A stretch of 64,000 nucleotides of DNA, from contig JBAZMV010000004.1 of NCBI GenBank assembly GCA_041649635.1, forward strand, positions 1-64,000, in the 5' to 3' direction. The stretch comes from Dehalococcoidia bacterium. GTDB lineage: Bacteria; Chloroflexota; Dehalococcoidia; E44-bin15. The translations under genes were made by a program, and so were the position numbers. Positions 23,225 through 30,679 of this stretch are shown here, in pieces. Every line of letters starts with the position of its first letter. Positions within the stretch are counted from its first letter, which is position 1. Below the pieces are notes generated by a model. It had not been told where the DNA came from. It did no database searches and saw only the letters and a list, made by a program, of their open reading frames with translations.

Positions 23225-24166
23225 TTGAGCGAGCACTTAAAAGGAAGAAATGCGATAGTCACCGGCGCCGCCGGTGGTCTGGGAAAAGAAGTTTGTTTAG
23301 CCCTGGCGCGTGAAGGCGCCAATATACTATGCAACGACATCGGCGCCGACAGATCCGGCGCAGGCGCCGAGAAAACCACCGTCGACAAGATCGTCGATGA
23401 GGTGAAGGCCCTCGGCGTGAAGGCCGTCGCCAACTACGATTCGGTGACCGATTTCGACGCCGCCGAGAAGATGGTCAAGGCATGTGTTTCAGAGTTCGGC
23501 AGGCTCGATATCCTGGTCAACTGCCACGGCAACCTGCGCGACAGGATGATCTTTAACATGACCAAGGAAGAGTGGGACAACGTGATAAACGTCCATCTGA
23601 ACGGCTGTTTTAACACCTGTCGCCATGCCTGCGTGGTCATGCGCGAGCAGAAGTACGGCCGCATCATCAACGTCACATCCGATGCCTGGCGCGGCACCCT
23701 GGGCCATGTAAACTACGGCGCCGCCAAGGGCGGCATCGTGAGCCTGACCCGCGCCATCGCGCGTGAGATGGGGAAATCCAACGTAACCGCCAACTGCTTC
23801 GCCCCCATCGCCGCCACCAGAATGACGCTGAACGACGATGTTAAAAAGAGGACATTGAAGGCCGTCGAGCTCGGCCAGACGACCAAAGAAGAAGCGGATT
23901 ACCTGCTGAACATGCCGGGGCCCGAGCACGTCCCGCCCATCATCGTATACCTGGCCACCGACAAGGCCTGGGACATCAACGGACAGGTCTTCCATGCCGA
24001 GGGCGGCAGGGTCGGCATCTACAGCGAGCCCATCGAGGTAAAAGCGATATATAAGGACATTAAAGACGGGCCGTTAACAACCGACGAACTGATAAACATG
24101 GTTCCCAAGATACTCATGCAGGGCTACAAGAACCCGGCGCCGCCGGTACCGGAAGCAAAGAAATAA
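23225..24166 (+). CDS. Short-chain dehydrogenase, MFE-2/17-beta-HSD4-like
   Basis: The 313-residue SDR has the TGAAGGLG cofactor loop at residues 13-20 and the CNDIGADRSGAG insertion typical of the peroxisomal MFE-2-type 3-hydroxyacyl-CoA dehydrogenases. An NCHG motif stands where NNAG usually is, and catalytic Ser/Tyr/Lys lie in NVTSDAW and NYGAAKGG. It probably oxidises a 3-hydroxyacyl-CoA with NAD. A TTG start with GGAGG 6 bases upstream is used. It lies upstream of the HMGCS-like/DUF35 fusion and thiolase and fits with them as a beta-oxidation-like unit. Confidence 0.82.
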   Translation: MSEHLKGRNAIVTGAAGGLGKEVCLALAREGANILCNDIGADRSGAGAEKTTVDKIVDEVKALGVKAVANYDSVTDFDAAEKMVKACVSEFGRLDILVNCHGNLRDRMIFNMTKEEWDNVINVHLNGCFNTCRHACVVMREQKYGRIINVTSDAWRGTLGHVNYGAAKGGIVSLTRAIAREMGKSNVTANCFAPIAATRMTLNDDVKKRTLKAVELGQTTKEEADYLLNMPGPEHVPPIIVYLATDKAWDINGQVFHAEGGRVGIYSEPIEVKAIYKDIKDGPLTTDELINMVPKILMQGYKNPAPPVPEAKK

Positions 24167-24175
24167 CGTTTATTG

Positions 24176-24215
24176 GAGTAGGGGCGTCCTTCCATAGAAG
24201 GATCGCCCCTACGAT
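24176..24215. repeat. Dispersed GTAGGGGCG...CGCCCCTAC repeat
   Basis: GTAGGGGCGTCCTTCC/GGATCGCCCCTAC inverted repeat between the SDR and HMGCS-like genes. It could also attenuate transcription between them. Confidence 0.6.
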
Positions 24216-24309
24216 TAATCGAATATCGACGTACACGAAGGATAGACCGGGCCTCGATAAGAGGTTTCATGAGTTTCGAAGTCCAGCACCTTCATAGAAC
24301 GGGGGTTCA

Positions 24310-25740
24310 ATGATCGGAATAGTATCATACGGGGCGTACGTCCCCATTTATCGCCTCAAACGTGACGAGATAGGCCGGGCGTGGAGCCGCGGCTCGGGGG
24401 GCGGGGAGAGATCGGTGGCCAACTACGATGAGGACAGCGCCACCATGGCCGTGGAGGCCGTCATCGATTGTCTCAAAGGCTTTGAGCGAGAGACCGTGGA
24501 CGGCCTTTATTTTGCCTCCACGACACCGCCTTACAAAGAGAAGCAGACCGCCAGCCTTGTGGCCCAGGCCTGCGACCTGAGACGGCACATGTTCGCCGCC
24601 GATTTCAGCGATTCGGTGAGGTCGGGAACTATGGCGCTGAGGGCCGCCCATGACGCAGTCAAGAGCGGCTCGGCCAAGCACGTCGTGGTCGCCGCCGCCG
24701 ATATGCGCTCGGCCCAGCCGCAGTCCGGCAACGAGCAGGAGTTCGGCGACGGCTCTGCCGCGCTGCTCATCGGCCGAGAGAACGTGATCTGCGAGATCGA
24801 GGAGATTTTCACCCACACCGACGACATCGTCGACACATGGCGCAATGAGAACGATATCTTCGTGCGCGGCTGGGAGGACCGTTTCGTCCTCACCGAGGGC
24901 TACACACGCAACATCATCGAGGCCGTGAAAGGCCTTATGAAGAAGTGCAGCCTGAAGCCCGCGGACATCAGCAAGGTGGTGCTGTACGCCCCGGATGCGC
25001 GGCGCGCCGCCGAGATAGCCAAGCCGCTCGGCTTCGACGCCAAGACGCAGATGCAGGATGCCATGTTCAAGCAGATGGGTAACACGGGCGCGGCCTTCGC
25101 CATGATGATACTTGTGGCCGCGCTGGAGGGCGCCAAGCCGGGCGACCGCATTATAATGGCCAACTACGGCGATGGCGCCGACGCTATACTGCTCAAAGTG
25201 ACCGACGAGATAACCAAACTGGCCAAGCGCCGCGGCATGAAGACGCACCTGGCGTCGAAACTCGAACTGTCCACGTACGAGAAGTACGTGCGCTTCCGCA
25301 AGATCATGGCGCTGGAATCACAGGCGCGCGAGGGGGCCAACGCCTTCCCGCCGGTGGCGTGGAGGGAGCGCGAGCAGCTCACCAGCCTGCACGGCTCAAA
25401 GTGCAAGAAGTGCGGCCGCACCTTCCACCCGATGCAGCGGGTCTGCATCTACTGCGGCGCCAAGGACCAGTTCGAGGGCGTCAGGCTTTCCGACAGGAAG
25501 GCCACGCTTTATACATACTGCATCGACAACCTGGCTTTGAGCGGAGACCCGCCGACGATAGTGACCAAGGTGCATATCGAGGACAAGGCCGGCAACATCG
25601 GAATCTACTGCCAGATGACTGACCGGGACCAGGACAAGGTTCAGCCGGACATACCGGTGGAGATGACGTTCCGCAAGATGCACGACGCCGGCAATATGCA
25701 CACATATTACTGGAAGTGCCGCATTCCGCGGGAAGCCTAG
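24310..25740 (+). CDS. HMG-CoA synthase-like condensing enzyme fused to a DUF35 (zinc ribbon + OB fold) domain
   Basis: The 476-residue product joins two parts. Residues 1 to about 345 follow the HMG-CoA synthase/KAS III fold (GIVSYGAYVPIYRLKRDEIG, YFASTTPPYKEKQTA, FGDGSAALLIG, MGNTGAAFAMM, YGDGADAILL). Residues about 360-476 form a DUF35 unit with a rubredoxin-like CKKCGRTFHPMQRVCIYC ribbon and an OB fold. At the active site, SVRSGTMAL stands where C-x-A-G-T is expected and LYAPDARRA where the catalytic histidine is expected, so both residues seem lost. In methanogenic archaea, separate thiolase, HMGCS and DUF35 proteins form a complex; here two are fused and the thiolase gene follows. Ordinary HMG-CoA synthesis is unlikely. 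Confidence 0.8.
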   Translation: MIGIVSYGAYVPIYRLKRDEIGRAWSRGSGGGERSVANYDEDSATMAVEAVIDCLKGFERETVDGLYFASTTPPYKEKQTASLVAQACDLRRHMFAADFSDSVRSGTMALRAAHDAVKSGSAKHVVVAAADMRSAQPQSGNEQEFGDGSAALLIGRENVICEIEEIFTHTDDIVDTWRNENDIFVRGWEDRFVLTEGYTRNIIEAVKGLMKKCSLKPADISKVVLYAPDARRAAEIAKPLGFDAKTQMQDAMFKQMGNTGAAFAMMILVAALEGAKPGDRIIMANYGDGADAILLKVTDEITKLAKRRGMKTHLASKLELSTYEKYVRFRKIMALESQAREGANAFPPVAWREREQLTSLHGSKCKKCGRTFHPMQRVCIYCGAKDQFEGVRLSDRKATLYTYCIDNLALSGDPPTIVTKVHIEDKAGNIGIYCQMTDRDQDKVQPDIPVEMTFRKMHDAGNMHTYYWKCRIPREA

Positions 25741-25759
25741 AGAAACGAGGGAAATGGGA

Positions 25760-26941
25760 ATGGGAACCATTAAGGATAAGGTAGCAATAATCGGCATGGG
25801 GTGCTGCAAGTTCGGAGAGAACTGGGATAAAGGCGCCGACGACATGATCATCGACGCGGCCTACGAGGCCTACGAGGACGCCGGCATTGAGAAGAAGGAC
25901 ATCCAGGCGTGCTGGTGCGGCACGGCTTTCTCCGGCATCGGGGGCATCAGCGTCGCCGGGCCGCTCAAGCTGGACCGCATCCCAATAACACGGCTTGAGA
26001 ACTTCTGCGCCACCGGCATGGAGACCATCAGGAACGCGAGCTACGCCATCGCCGCCGGCATCTACGATATCGTGCTTTGTGTCGGCTTCGAGAAGCTCAA
26101 GGACAGCGGTCTGGCCGGGCTCCCGGCGGGCTATATCCACCCCGCCCTGGGCGTGAACGTCACCGCTCCCGGCAGGTGGGCCATGGCCGCTACCAGGTAT
26201 TTCCGACACTACGGCATAGCGCCGCAGGAAGGGCGGGAGACGCTGGGGCGCATCTCGGTGAAGAACCACTACAACGGCGCGCGCCACCCCAAGGCGCACC
26301 TGCGCCGCGAGGTCACGCTGGAACAGGTGCTCAGCGCCCCCATCATCGCCTGGCCGCTGGGGCTATTCGACTGCTGCGGCAACACCGACGGGGCCGCCGC
26401 GGCCATACTGTGCCGCGCCGACCTGGCCAAGAAGTTCCGCAACGACTACGTGCTGATAAAGGGCATCGGCCTGGCCATCGGGCCGGGCCTGGGCAAAGAG
26501 GATGCCGATTACGATTATATACACCTTGAGGAAACTATAACCGCCGCCCAGCAGGCCTACAAAGAGGCCGGTATCAAGAACCCGCGCAAGGAGTTGAACT
26601 TACTGGAACTTCACGACTGCTTTACCATCAGCGAGCTGATGACGATCGAGGCGCTGGGCGTGTGCAAACAGGGCCACGCCAAGGAGGATATCGACGCCGG
26701 GTTCTTCACCCTGGCCGGAGGAGGCCTGCCCTCCAACACCGACGGCGGGCTGAAATCATTCGGGCATCCCATCGGCGCCAGCGGCGTGCGCGAGTGCTAC
26801 GAGGTCTACAAGCAGATACAGGGCAAGGCGCAGCTGCCGGAGCGCCAGCTCAAGGACGTGAAGATGGGGCTGTCCCATAACCAGGGCGGGCACCCGGGGA
26901 GCCTGCTGCCCATAATCACGATACTCGGTGCGGCGGGATAG
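25760..26941 (+). CDS. Thiolase-family protein (SCP2/acetoacetyl-CoA thiolase type)
   Basis: The 393-residue thiolase-fold protein has the nucleophile in ENFCATGMETIRN (near residue 83), ELHDCFTISEL, the catalytic histidine in FGHPIGASGVRE and a C-terminal GLSHNQGGHPGS. The replacement of the usual C-terminal CxG motif by SHNQGGHPG is typical of SCP-x/archaeal-type thiolases that work with DUF35 partners. It lies 13-19 bases after the HMGCS-DUF35 gene. The ATG at 25760 has GAGGG at better spacing than the one at 25754. Carbon-carbon bond formation or retro-cleavage of a 3-keto or 3-hydroxyacyl-CoA is expected. Confidence 0.85.
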   Translation: MGTIKDKVAIIGMGCCKFGENWDKGADDMIIDAAYEAYEDAGIEKKDIQACWCGTAFSGIGGISVAGPLKLDRIPITRLENFCATGMETIRNASYAIAAGIYDIVLCVGFEKLKDSGLAGLPAGYIHPALGVNVTAPGRWAMAATRYFRHYGIAPQEGRETLGRISVKNHYNGARHPKAHLRREVTLEQVLSAPIIAWPLGLFDCCGNTDGAAAAILCRADLAKKFRNDYVLIKGIGLAIGPGLGKEDADYDYIHLEETITAAQQAYKEAGIKNPRKELNLLELHDCFTISELMTIEALGVCKQGHAKEDIDAGFFTLAGGGLPSNTDGGLKSFGHPIGASGVRECYEVYKQIQGKAQLPERQLKDVKMGLSHNQGGHPGSLLPIITILGAAG

Positions 26942-27098
26942 AGGCTTCCTCCCAAGTCGATTTCAATTCAGACGATGGAACAGGCTGTAGCAACACTACA
27001 GCCTGTTTTGCTTCAATACCAGGATTGCAGAGATGGCATGAAATGACCCGGCATATCTGCTTGTTCTAATAATAGGATTCTTAAAGCGGAGTCAGGTG

Positions 27099-27773
27099 AT
27101 GCAGAGTGAGGCAGCGAGATTCCAGAGTGAAAAAGACAAGGTGAGGGGACGTCTGCTGAAGTATTCGAGGAAGGCATTCAGGATGCTTCCGCGATTAGAC
27201 AAGCCGAAGATCCTGGACATAGGGTGCGGATCGGGGGTTGCCACCCTGGAGCTGGCCAGGTTGAGCAATGGAGGTGTGATCGGTCTGGACATCGACGGTG
27301 GCATGCTCGATGTGCTTCGCAGAAACATCGATAAAGCAAGGTTGTCACACAGGGTCAGCGTCGTGAATCATTCGCTAATGGATATGGAGTTCCCGGACGA
27401 GAGCTTCGATATCATCTGGGCTGAGGGGTCCATATATGCTATCGGTTTTGAAAAGGGTCTTAAGGAATGGAAGCGCTTCCTTAAGCCGCACGGCTTCATG
27501 ATGGTTCATGACGAAAAAGGAAATGTCGATGAAAAGATCCGGATGATCTCCGCCTGCGGCTACGAGTTGATAGGTCACTTTGAAATCGATGTGGCAAAAT
27601 GGCGGGATGAATACTTCGTTCCTATGGAGAAACTGGTTTCCCAAGATCGCTGGAAAAACAGCGATGACCCCGATGTGAAAAAGGCTGTTAGAAATGCGCT
27701 GTGGGAGTTAGACATGTTCAGGAAAGAACCCGAGCGCAACAGCTCGGTTTGCTTCGTCATGAGGAAGAGATGA
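27099..27773 (+). CDS. SAM-dependent methyltransferase, class I
   Basis: The 224-residue product has motif I ILDIGCGSGVATLELA (about residues 39-54), acidic strand 2 end VIGLDIDGGML, MDMEFPDESFDIIWAEG as motifs III/IV, and a C-terminal helical extension. Substrate unknown. A GTG directly precedes the ATG; the ATG with GGAG 7 bases upstream is preferred. It stands alone between the thiolase operon and a convergent GMC oxidoreductase. Confidence 0.85.
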   Translation: MQSEAARFQSEKDKVRGRLLKYSRKAFRMLPRLDKPKILDIGCGSGVATLELARLSNGGVIGLDIDGGMLDVLRRNIDKARLSHRVSVVNHSLMDMEFPDESFDIIWAEGSIYAIGFEKGLKEWKRFLKPHGFMMVHDEKGNVDEKIRMISACGYELIGHFEIDVAKWRDEYFVPMEKLVSQDRWKNSDDPDVKKAVRNALWELDMFRKEPERNSSVCFVMRKR

Positions 27774-27817
27774 AGGAGAGCGGGAATGACGTATCAGATC
27801 GGTTCGTCTCTGCTCGC

Positions 27818-29143
27818 CTAGACTTTCGATTCTAAATGCTTCGCCAAGCGCTTGGCTAACACGACGACGGTAAGCGCGGGCGGCCGTCCCGGCGCTTTAG
27901 GGAATGCGCTGGTATCGCAGCAGTACAGGTTTTTAATCTTGGTCTCAAGATTTGTATCGAGAAGAACGCCTACCTTAACCGTACTGCTGGGGTGTCCCAG
28001 AACGAAATTGGCGTGGTGCAGGTCGTTGGGGTCGCAGCCCGCCTTCACCAGTATCTTCTCGGCGGTATTCCGGGCATGTTTAAATACCTTCCAGTCCTTA
28101 TCCGTAAATGTCTTGCTGATCTTGCCGTTTGGATGACATGTGCCCTGGCCTTCATCGGACACCTTTTCGAATACACTCAGCACTTTTTTATATTTGCCAA
28201 TCCTGACCAGGTATCTAAACAGCTCATCCTGAAGGAACTGCATATGCCAGGATATCGCCGGTGCGGCCATGGCGCAGTATACGACTCCGTTCTCCTCGTC
28301 GTGCCAGCCTACAGCCATGCTGTGCTCATGGGCATTGCCTTTTTCTTCTTTCAAAAATCCGAAGGAGAACGTCGTCGGGTCACCGGTGAACCAGCCTCCG
28401 GCGTCCTTGATTCCGATCCTCTGCAGTAATTCAGCGGTATGAACGCCGCCGCAGGCGCATATAGTTGCCTTGGCGTTTATGCGATACTCTTTGCCGCCGC
28501 CCTTGGCCTTCAATCCCCCGGCGACACCATTCTCAACTATGATATCTGTTACCTTGGTACTGGTTAGTAGTGTAGCTCCGTTCTTTACGGCCTCGTCGGC
28601 GTATTCCATGGCCGTCCATTTTGCATCTCGGGGGCAGCCCATGACGCAGAGGTCGCAGCCGATCTTGCACTTGCTGAAATCGACATGGCGTGCCACCTTC
28701 TCGAAGGGGATGCCAAGCTCATTTGCTGCTTGCATGATGCGGCGGGAACCCTGCCCGACAAACTCATCCGGCGGCATAGCGTACCATGTCTCACGGGCCG
28801 CCTCGTCGACCGTATCCTTGTCGAATACGATACCGTATTCTTTCCAGTACTCCTCGCCGGGAAGGAACGCCGAGCCGGCGTAAAGCAGCGAGCCGCCGCC
28901 CACGCCGCGACCCAGAATCACGGAATAACCTTCAGTCGTCCTTCTCGTAGGAAACAGGTGCGGCGATTTCTCCATGCGGTATACGATACCCATGGGATTG
29001 CCGAAAAATATCTTGCTGTTGATTCCCTGCTCAACTAGGACTACTTTCTTACCCTTGCGCGAAAGCTCCCTGGCGAGCGTACACCCGGCTGGACCGGCGC
29101 CGGCGATCGCCACATCGGATTCTAACAATGTATATTTAGCCAT
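27818..29143 (-). CDS. GMC-family FAD-dependent oxidoreductase
   Basis: Flavoprotein of 441 residues related to choline dehydrogenase/long-chain alcohol oxidases. The N-terminal dinucleotide-binding GAGPAGCTLA, VILGRGVGGGSLLYAG (the GMC signature) and the C-terminal GHPSSTVKVGVLLDTN...NLYCCDTSAFP agree with the family. A cysteine cluster C-x3-C-x2-C-x3-CP in the middle resembles that of the alcohol oxidase subfamily and may bind Fe-S or zinc. The ATG at 29143 has AGGAG 8 bases upstream. It is divergent to a MarR gene across a 20-bp palindrome, so it is probably under MarR control. An alcohol or cyclic-alcohol substrate is likely. Confidence 0.82.
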   Translation of the reverse strand: MAKYTLLESDVAIAGAGPAGCTLARELSRKGKKVVLVEQGINSKIFFGNPMGIVYRMEKSPHLFPTRRTTEGYSVILGRGVGGGSLLYAGSAFLPGEEYWKEYGIVFDKDTVDEAARETWYAMPPDEFVGQGSRRIMQAANELGIPFEKVARHVDFSKCKIGCDLCVMGCPRDAKWTAMEYADEAVKNGATLLTSTKVTDIIVENGVAGGLKAKGGGKEYRINAKATICACGGVHTAELLQRIGIKDAGGWFTGDPTTFSFGFLKEEKGNAHEHSMAVGWHDEENGVVYCAMAAPAISWHMQFLQDELFRYLVRIGKYKKVLSVFEKVSDEGQGTCHPNGKISKTFTDKDWKVFKHARNTAEKILVKAGCDPNDLHHANFVLGHPSSTVKVGVLLDTNLETKIKNLYCCDTSAFPKAPGRPPALTVVVLAKRLAKHLESKV

Positions 29144-29228
29144 CCTTTTATCTCCTATGGTCATATCGGCGCACTGCCGATTATTCTAGAAGCCGCAAGG
29201 GGTGTCTATACAAATTATTAGCATATAA

Positions 29229-29248
29229 ATAGTTCGTATACGAACTAT
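29229..29248. promoter_or_regulatory. Perfect 20-bp palindrome, candidate MarR operator
   Basis: ATAGTTCGTATACGAACTAT is a perfect palindrome in the intergenic region between the divergent GMC oxidoreductase and MarR genes. Its length and symmetry are those of MarR-family operators. Confidence 0.75.
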
Positions 29249-29313
29249 ATACCAGATTTCAATTGTTTGTCAAGTACAAATCGCTCTCCGACATCCGATG
29301 TAATTATCCAGGT

Positions 29314-29322
29314 ATGATATAA
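29314..29322 (+). promoter_or_regulatory. Extended -10 promoter of the MarR gene
   Basis: TGATATAAT (TGn plus consensus TATAAT at 29317-29322), 66 bases before the ATG. No good -35 is seen, as is common for extended -10 promoters. Confidence 0.5.
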
Positions 29323-29388
29323 TTCTCTCGGTTTGTAGAGCTAACAACTTTCTATAAAGAATAAACTATTGCAGATACGGAGTTGGAC

Positions 29389-29874
29389 ATGTCTAAGGGA
29401 TTCAATAGGGAAGAACAAACAAAATACAAAGAATACGCTCCGTTTATGAACAGCAGCTACAACATGTATGTGCATATACATATGACACAGAAGGCTCTGT
29501 TAAATGCAAGATACAGCGAGGTAAAAGCATTCGGAATAACAATTATGGAGCTAGCTCTTCTCACGATAGTGAAGGGGCACGGTGGAGAGGCGACACCTGC
29601 ACAGATAGCCCGGTTGATTATGCGAAGGCGATCCACGGTATCCGGGCTTCTAAATCGCATGGAACGCAACGGATTGATTAGACGCTCCGAATATAAAAAC
29701 AATAAAAGGCTTAGGAAAGTGACACTGACGGATAAAGGGAAAAAAGTTCTGGAGCAAACCTGGGAAGTGGATAACATACATGATATAGTTGGCTCGCTGT
29801 CCGATGAAGAGTTCAAACAGCTATGGACGCTGTTAGAGAAACTTCAAAACCTGGCGCTGAAGCATACCAAGTAA
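29389..29874 (+). CDS. MarR-family transcriptional regulator
   Basis: The 161-residue winged-helix regulator has ATPAQIARLIMRRRSTVSGLLNRMERNGLIRR as the recognition helix-turn-helix (about residues 64-95) and a KRLRKVTLTDKGKKVLEQ wing. The ATG at 29389 (GGAG 6 bases upstream) is preferred to a TTG 6 bases earlier. It very likely binds the palindrome at 29229-29248 and controls the divergent GMC oxidoreductase, possibly with a lipophilic or aromatic ligand. A terminator follows. Confidence 0.88.
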   Translation: MSKGFNREEQTKYKEYAPFMNSSYNMYVHIHMTQKALLNARYSEVKAFGITIMELALLTIVKGHGGEATPAQIARLIMRRRSTVSGLLNRMERNGLIRRSEYKNNKRLRKVTLTDKGKKVLEQTWEVDNIHDIVGSLSDEEFKQLWTLLEKLQNLALKHTK

Positions 29875-29904
29875 AAAAGACTAAGGTCCGGTCTCTTTTT
29901 TATT

Positions 29905-29939
29905 AACCTCCAGGATTGACCTCCTGGAGGTTTTCTTTT
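29905..29939 (+). terminator. Intrinsic terminator of the MarR gene
   Basis: AACCTCCAG/CTGGAGGTT stem followed by TTTCTTTT. The fur promoter overlaps it. Confidence 0.8.
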
Positions 29940-29966
29940 ATACTATCTTAATGATAATAGTTATCA
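29916..29966 (+). promoter_or_regulatory. fur promoter and Fur-box-like operator
   Basis: TTGACC (29916-29921), a 17-base spacer and TATACT (29939-29944). The inverted repeat TGATAA-TAG-TTATCA (29952-29966) lies just downstream of the -10, where a bound Fur-type dimer would block transcription. Autoregulation is likely. Confidence 0.65.
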
Positions 29967-29993
29967 ATAGCATTAAATGAAGGAGGCTGGGAT

Positions 29994-30401
29994 ATGTTGC
30001 AGCCACAGAAATTAAGAGGTCATCGCATAACGCTCCAGCGCAAGCTGCTATTTGACCTTTTAGCCGAGAGCGGGGGGCATGTTGATGCCGGAGAGCTCTA
30101 TGTCAGGGCCAGGGAGCGGGATCCGCGTATCAGCCTGGCAACGGTATATCGTAATCTCAGCGTTTTTAAACAGGCCGGGCTGGTGAAAGAACATACCTTT
30201 GCCGAAGGACATCACCACTATGAAGTAAAGGGCAAGAAGGGGCATCAGCACCTCGTGTGTCTGGGATGCGGCAAGGTTATGGAATTCGAATCACCGCTTG
30301 TGACTAAGATTAAGGAGGAAGCGGGAAGGGCGAACGGCTTCGATGTAACGGACGTCACAGTTTATCTGGAAGGCTATTGTGCCGATTGTCGCGGGAAATA
30401 A
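29994..30401 (+). CDS. fur: Fur-family metal-responsive regulator
   Basis: The 135-residue product has the Fur winged-helix N-domain (RITLQRKLLFDLLAES, ISLATVYRNLSVFKQAGLV), the metal-binding EGHHHYEVKGKKGHQHLVC segment, and structural zinc pairs CLGC and CADC. It precedes feoA and feoB by 35 bases, so iron is the likely signal. Peroxide-sensing PerR cannot be excluded from sequence alone. The ATG has GGAGG upstream. Confidence 0.88.
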   Translation: MLQPQKLRGHRITLQRKLLFDLLAESGGHVDAGELYVRARERDPRISLATVYRNLSVFKQAGLVKEHTFAEGHHHYEVKGKKGHQHLVCLGCGKVMEFESPLVTKIKEEAGRANGFDVTDVTVYLEGYCADCRGK

Positions 30402-30436
30402 GAGCGGGTATATTAGATTAATTTTTAAGGATTAAT

Positions 30437-30679
30437 ATGACCGACAAGAAAAGTATCTCAATATGCGAGTTGCGGCAGGGACAATCCGCAAAGATCGTTG
30501 AAATACTGGGGGGCCAGGCGATCGCGAGCCGCCTCCATGCAATGGGTGTAAGGCCCGGCAAGAAAATCACCAAAGTCAGCGCCGCGTTTTTAAGGGGTCC
30601 GGTGACGATCAGCGTCGACCGCTGTCAGATCGCCATAGGCTGGGGCATGGCGCAGAAAGTAATGGTTGAGGTAATTTAA
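30437..30679 (+). CDS. feoA: FeoA ferrous iron transport protein
   Basis: The 80-residue SH3-like cytoplasmic protein has the FeoA pattern ISICELRQGQSAKIVEI, ASRLHAMGVRPGKKI, GPVTISVDRCQIAIGWGMAQKV. It assists FeoB. The TAA overlaps the ATG of feoB (TAATG), giving tight translational coupling. AAGGA precedes the start. Part of the fur-feoA-feoB unit. Confidence 0.93.
   Translation: MTDKKSISICELRQGQSAKIVEILGGQAIASRLHAMGVRPGKKITKVSAAFLRGPVTISVDRCQIAIGWGMAQKVMVEVI

Noticed and set aside
24325..25248. Long open frame antisense to the HMGCS-like/DUF35 gene
   Set aside because: Codon-bias shadow without motifs, no ribosome-binding site, and inconsistent with the operon on the plus strand.
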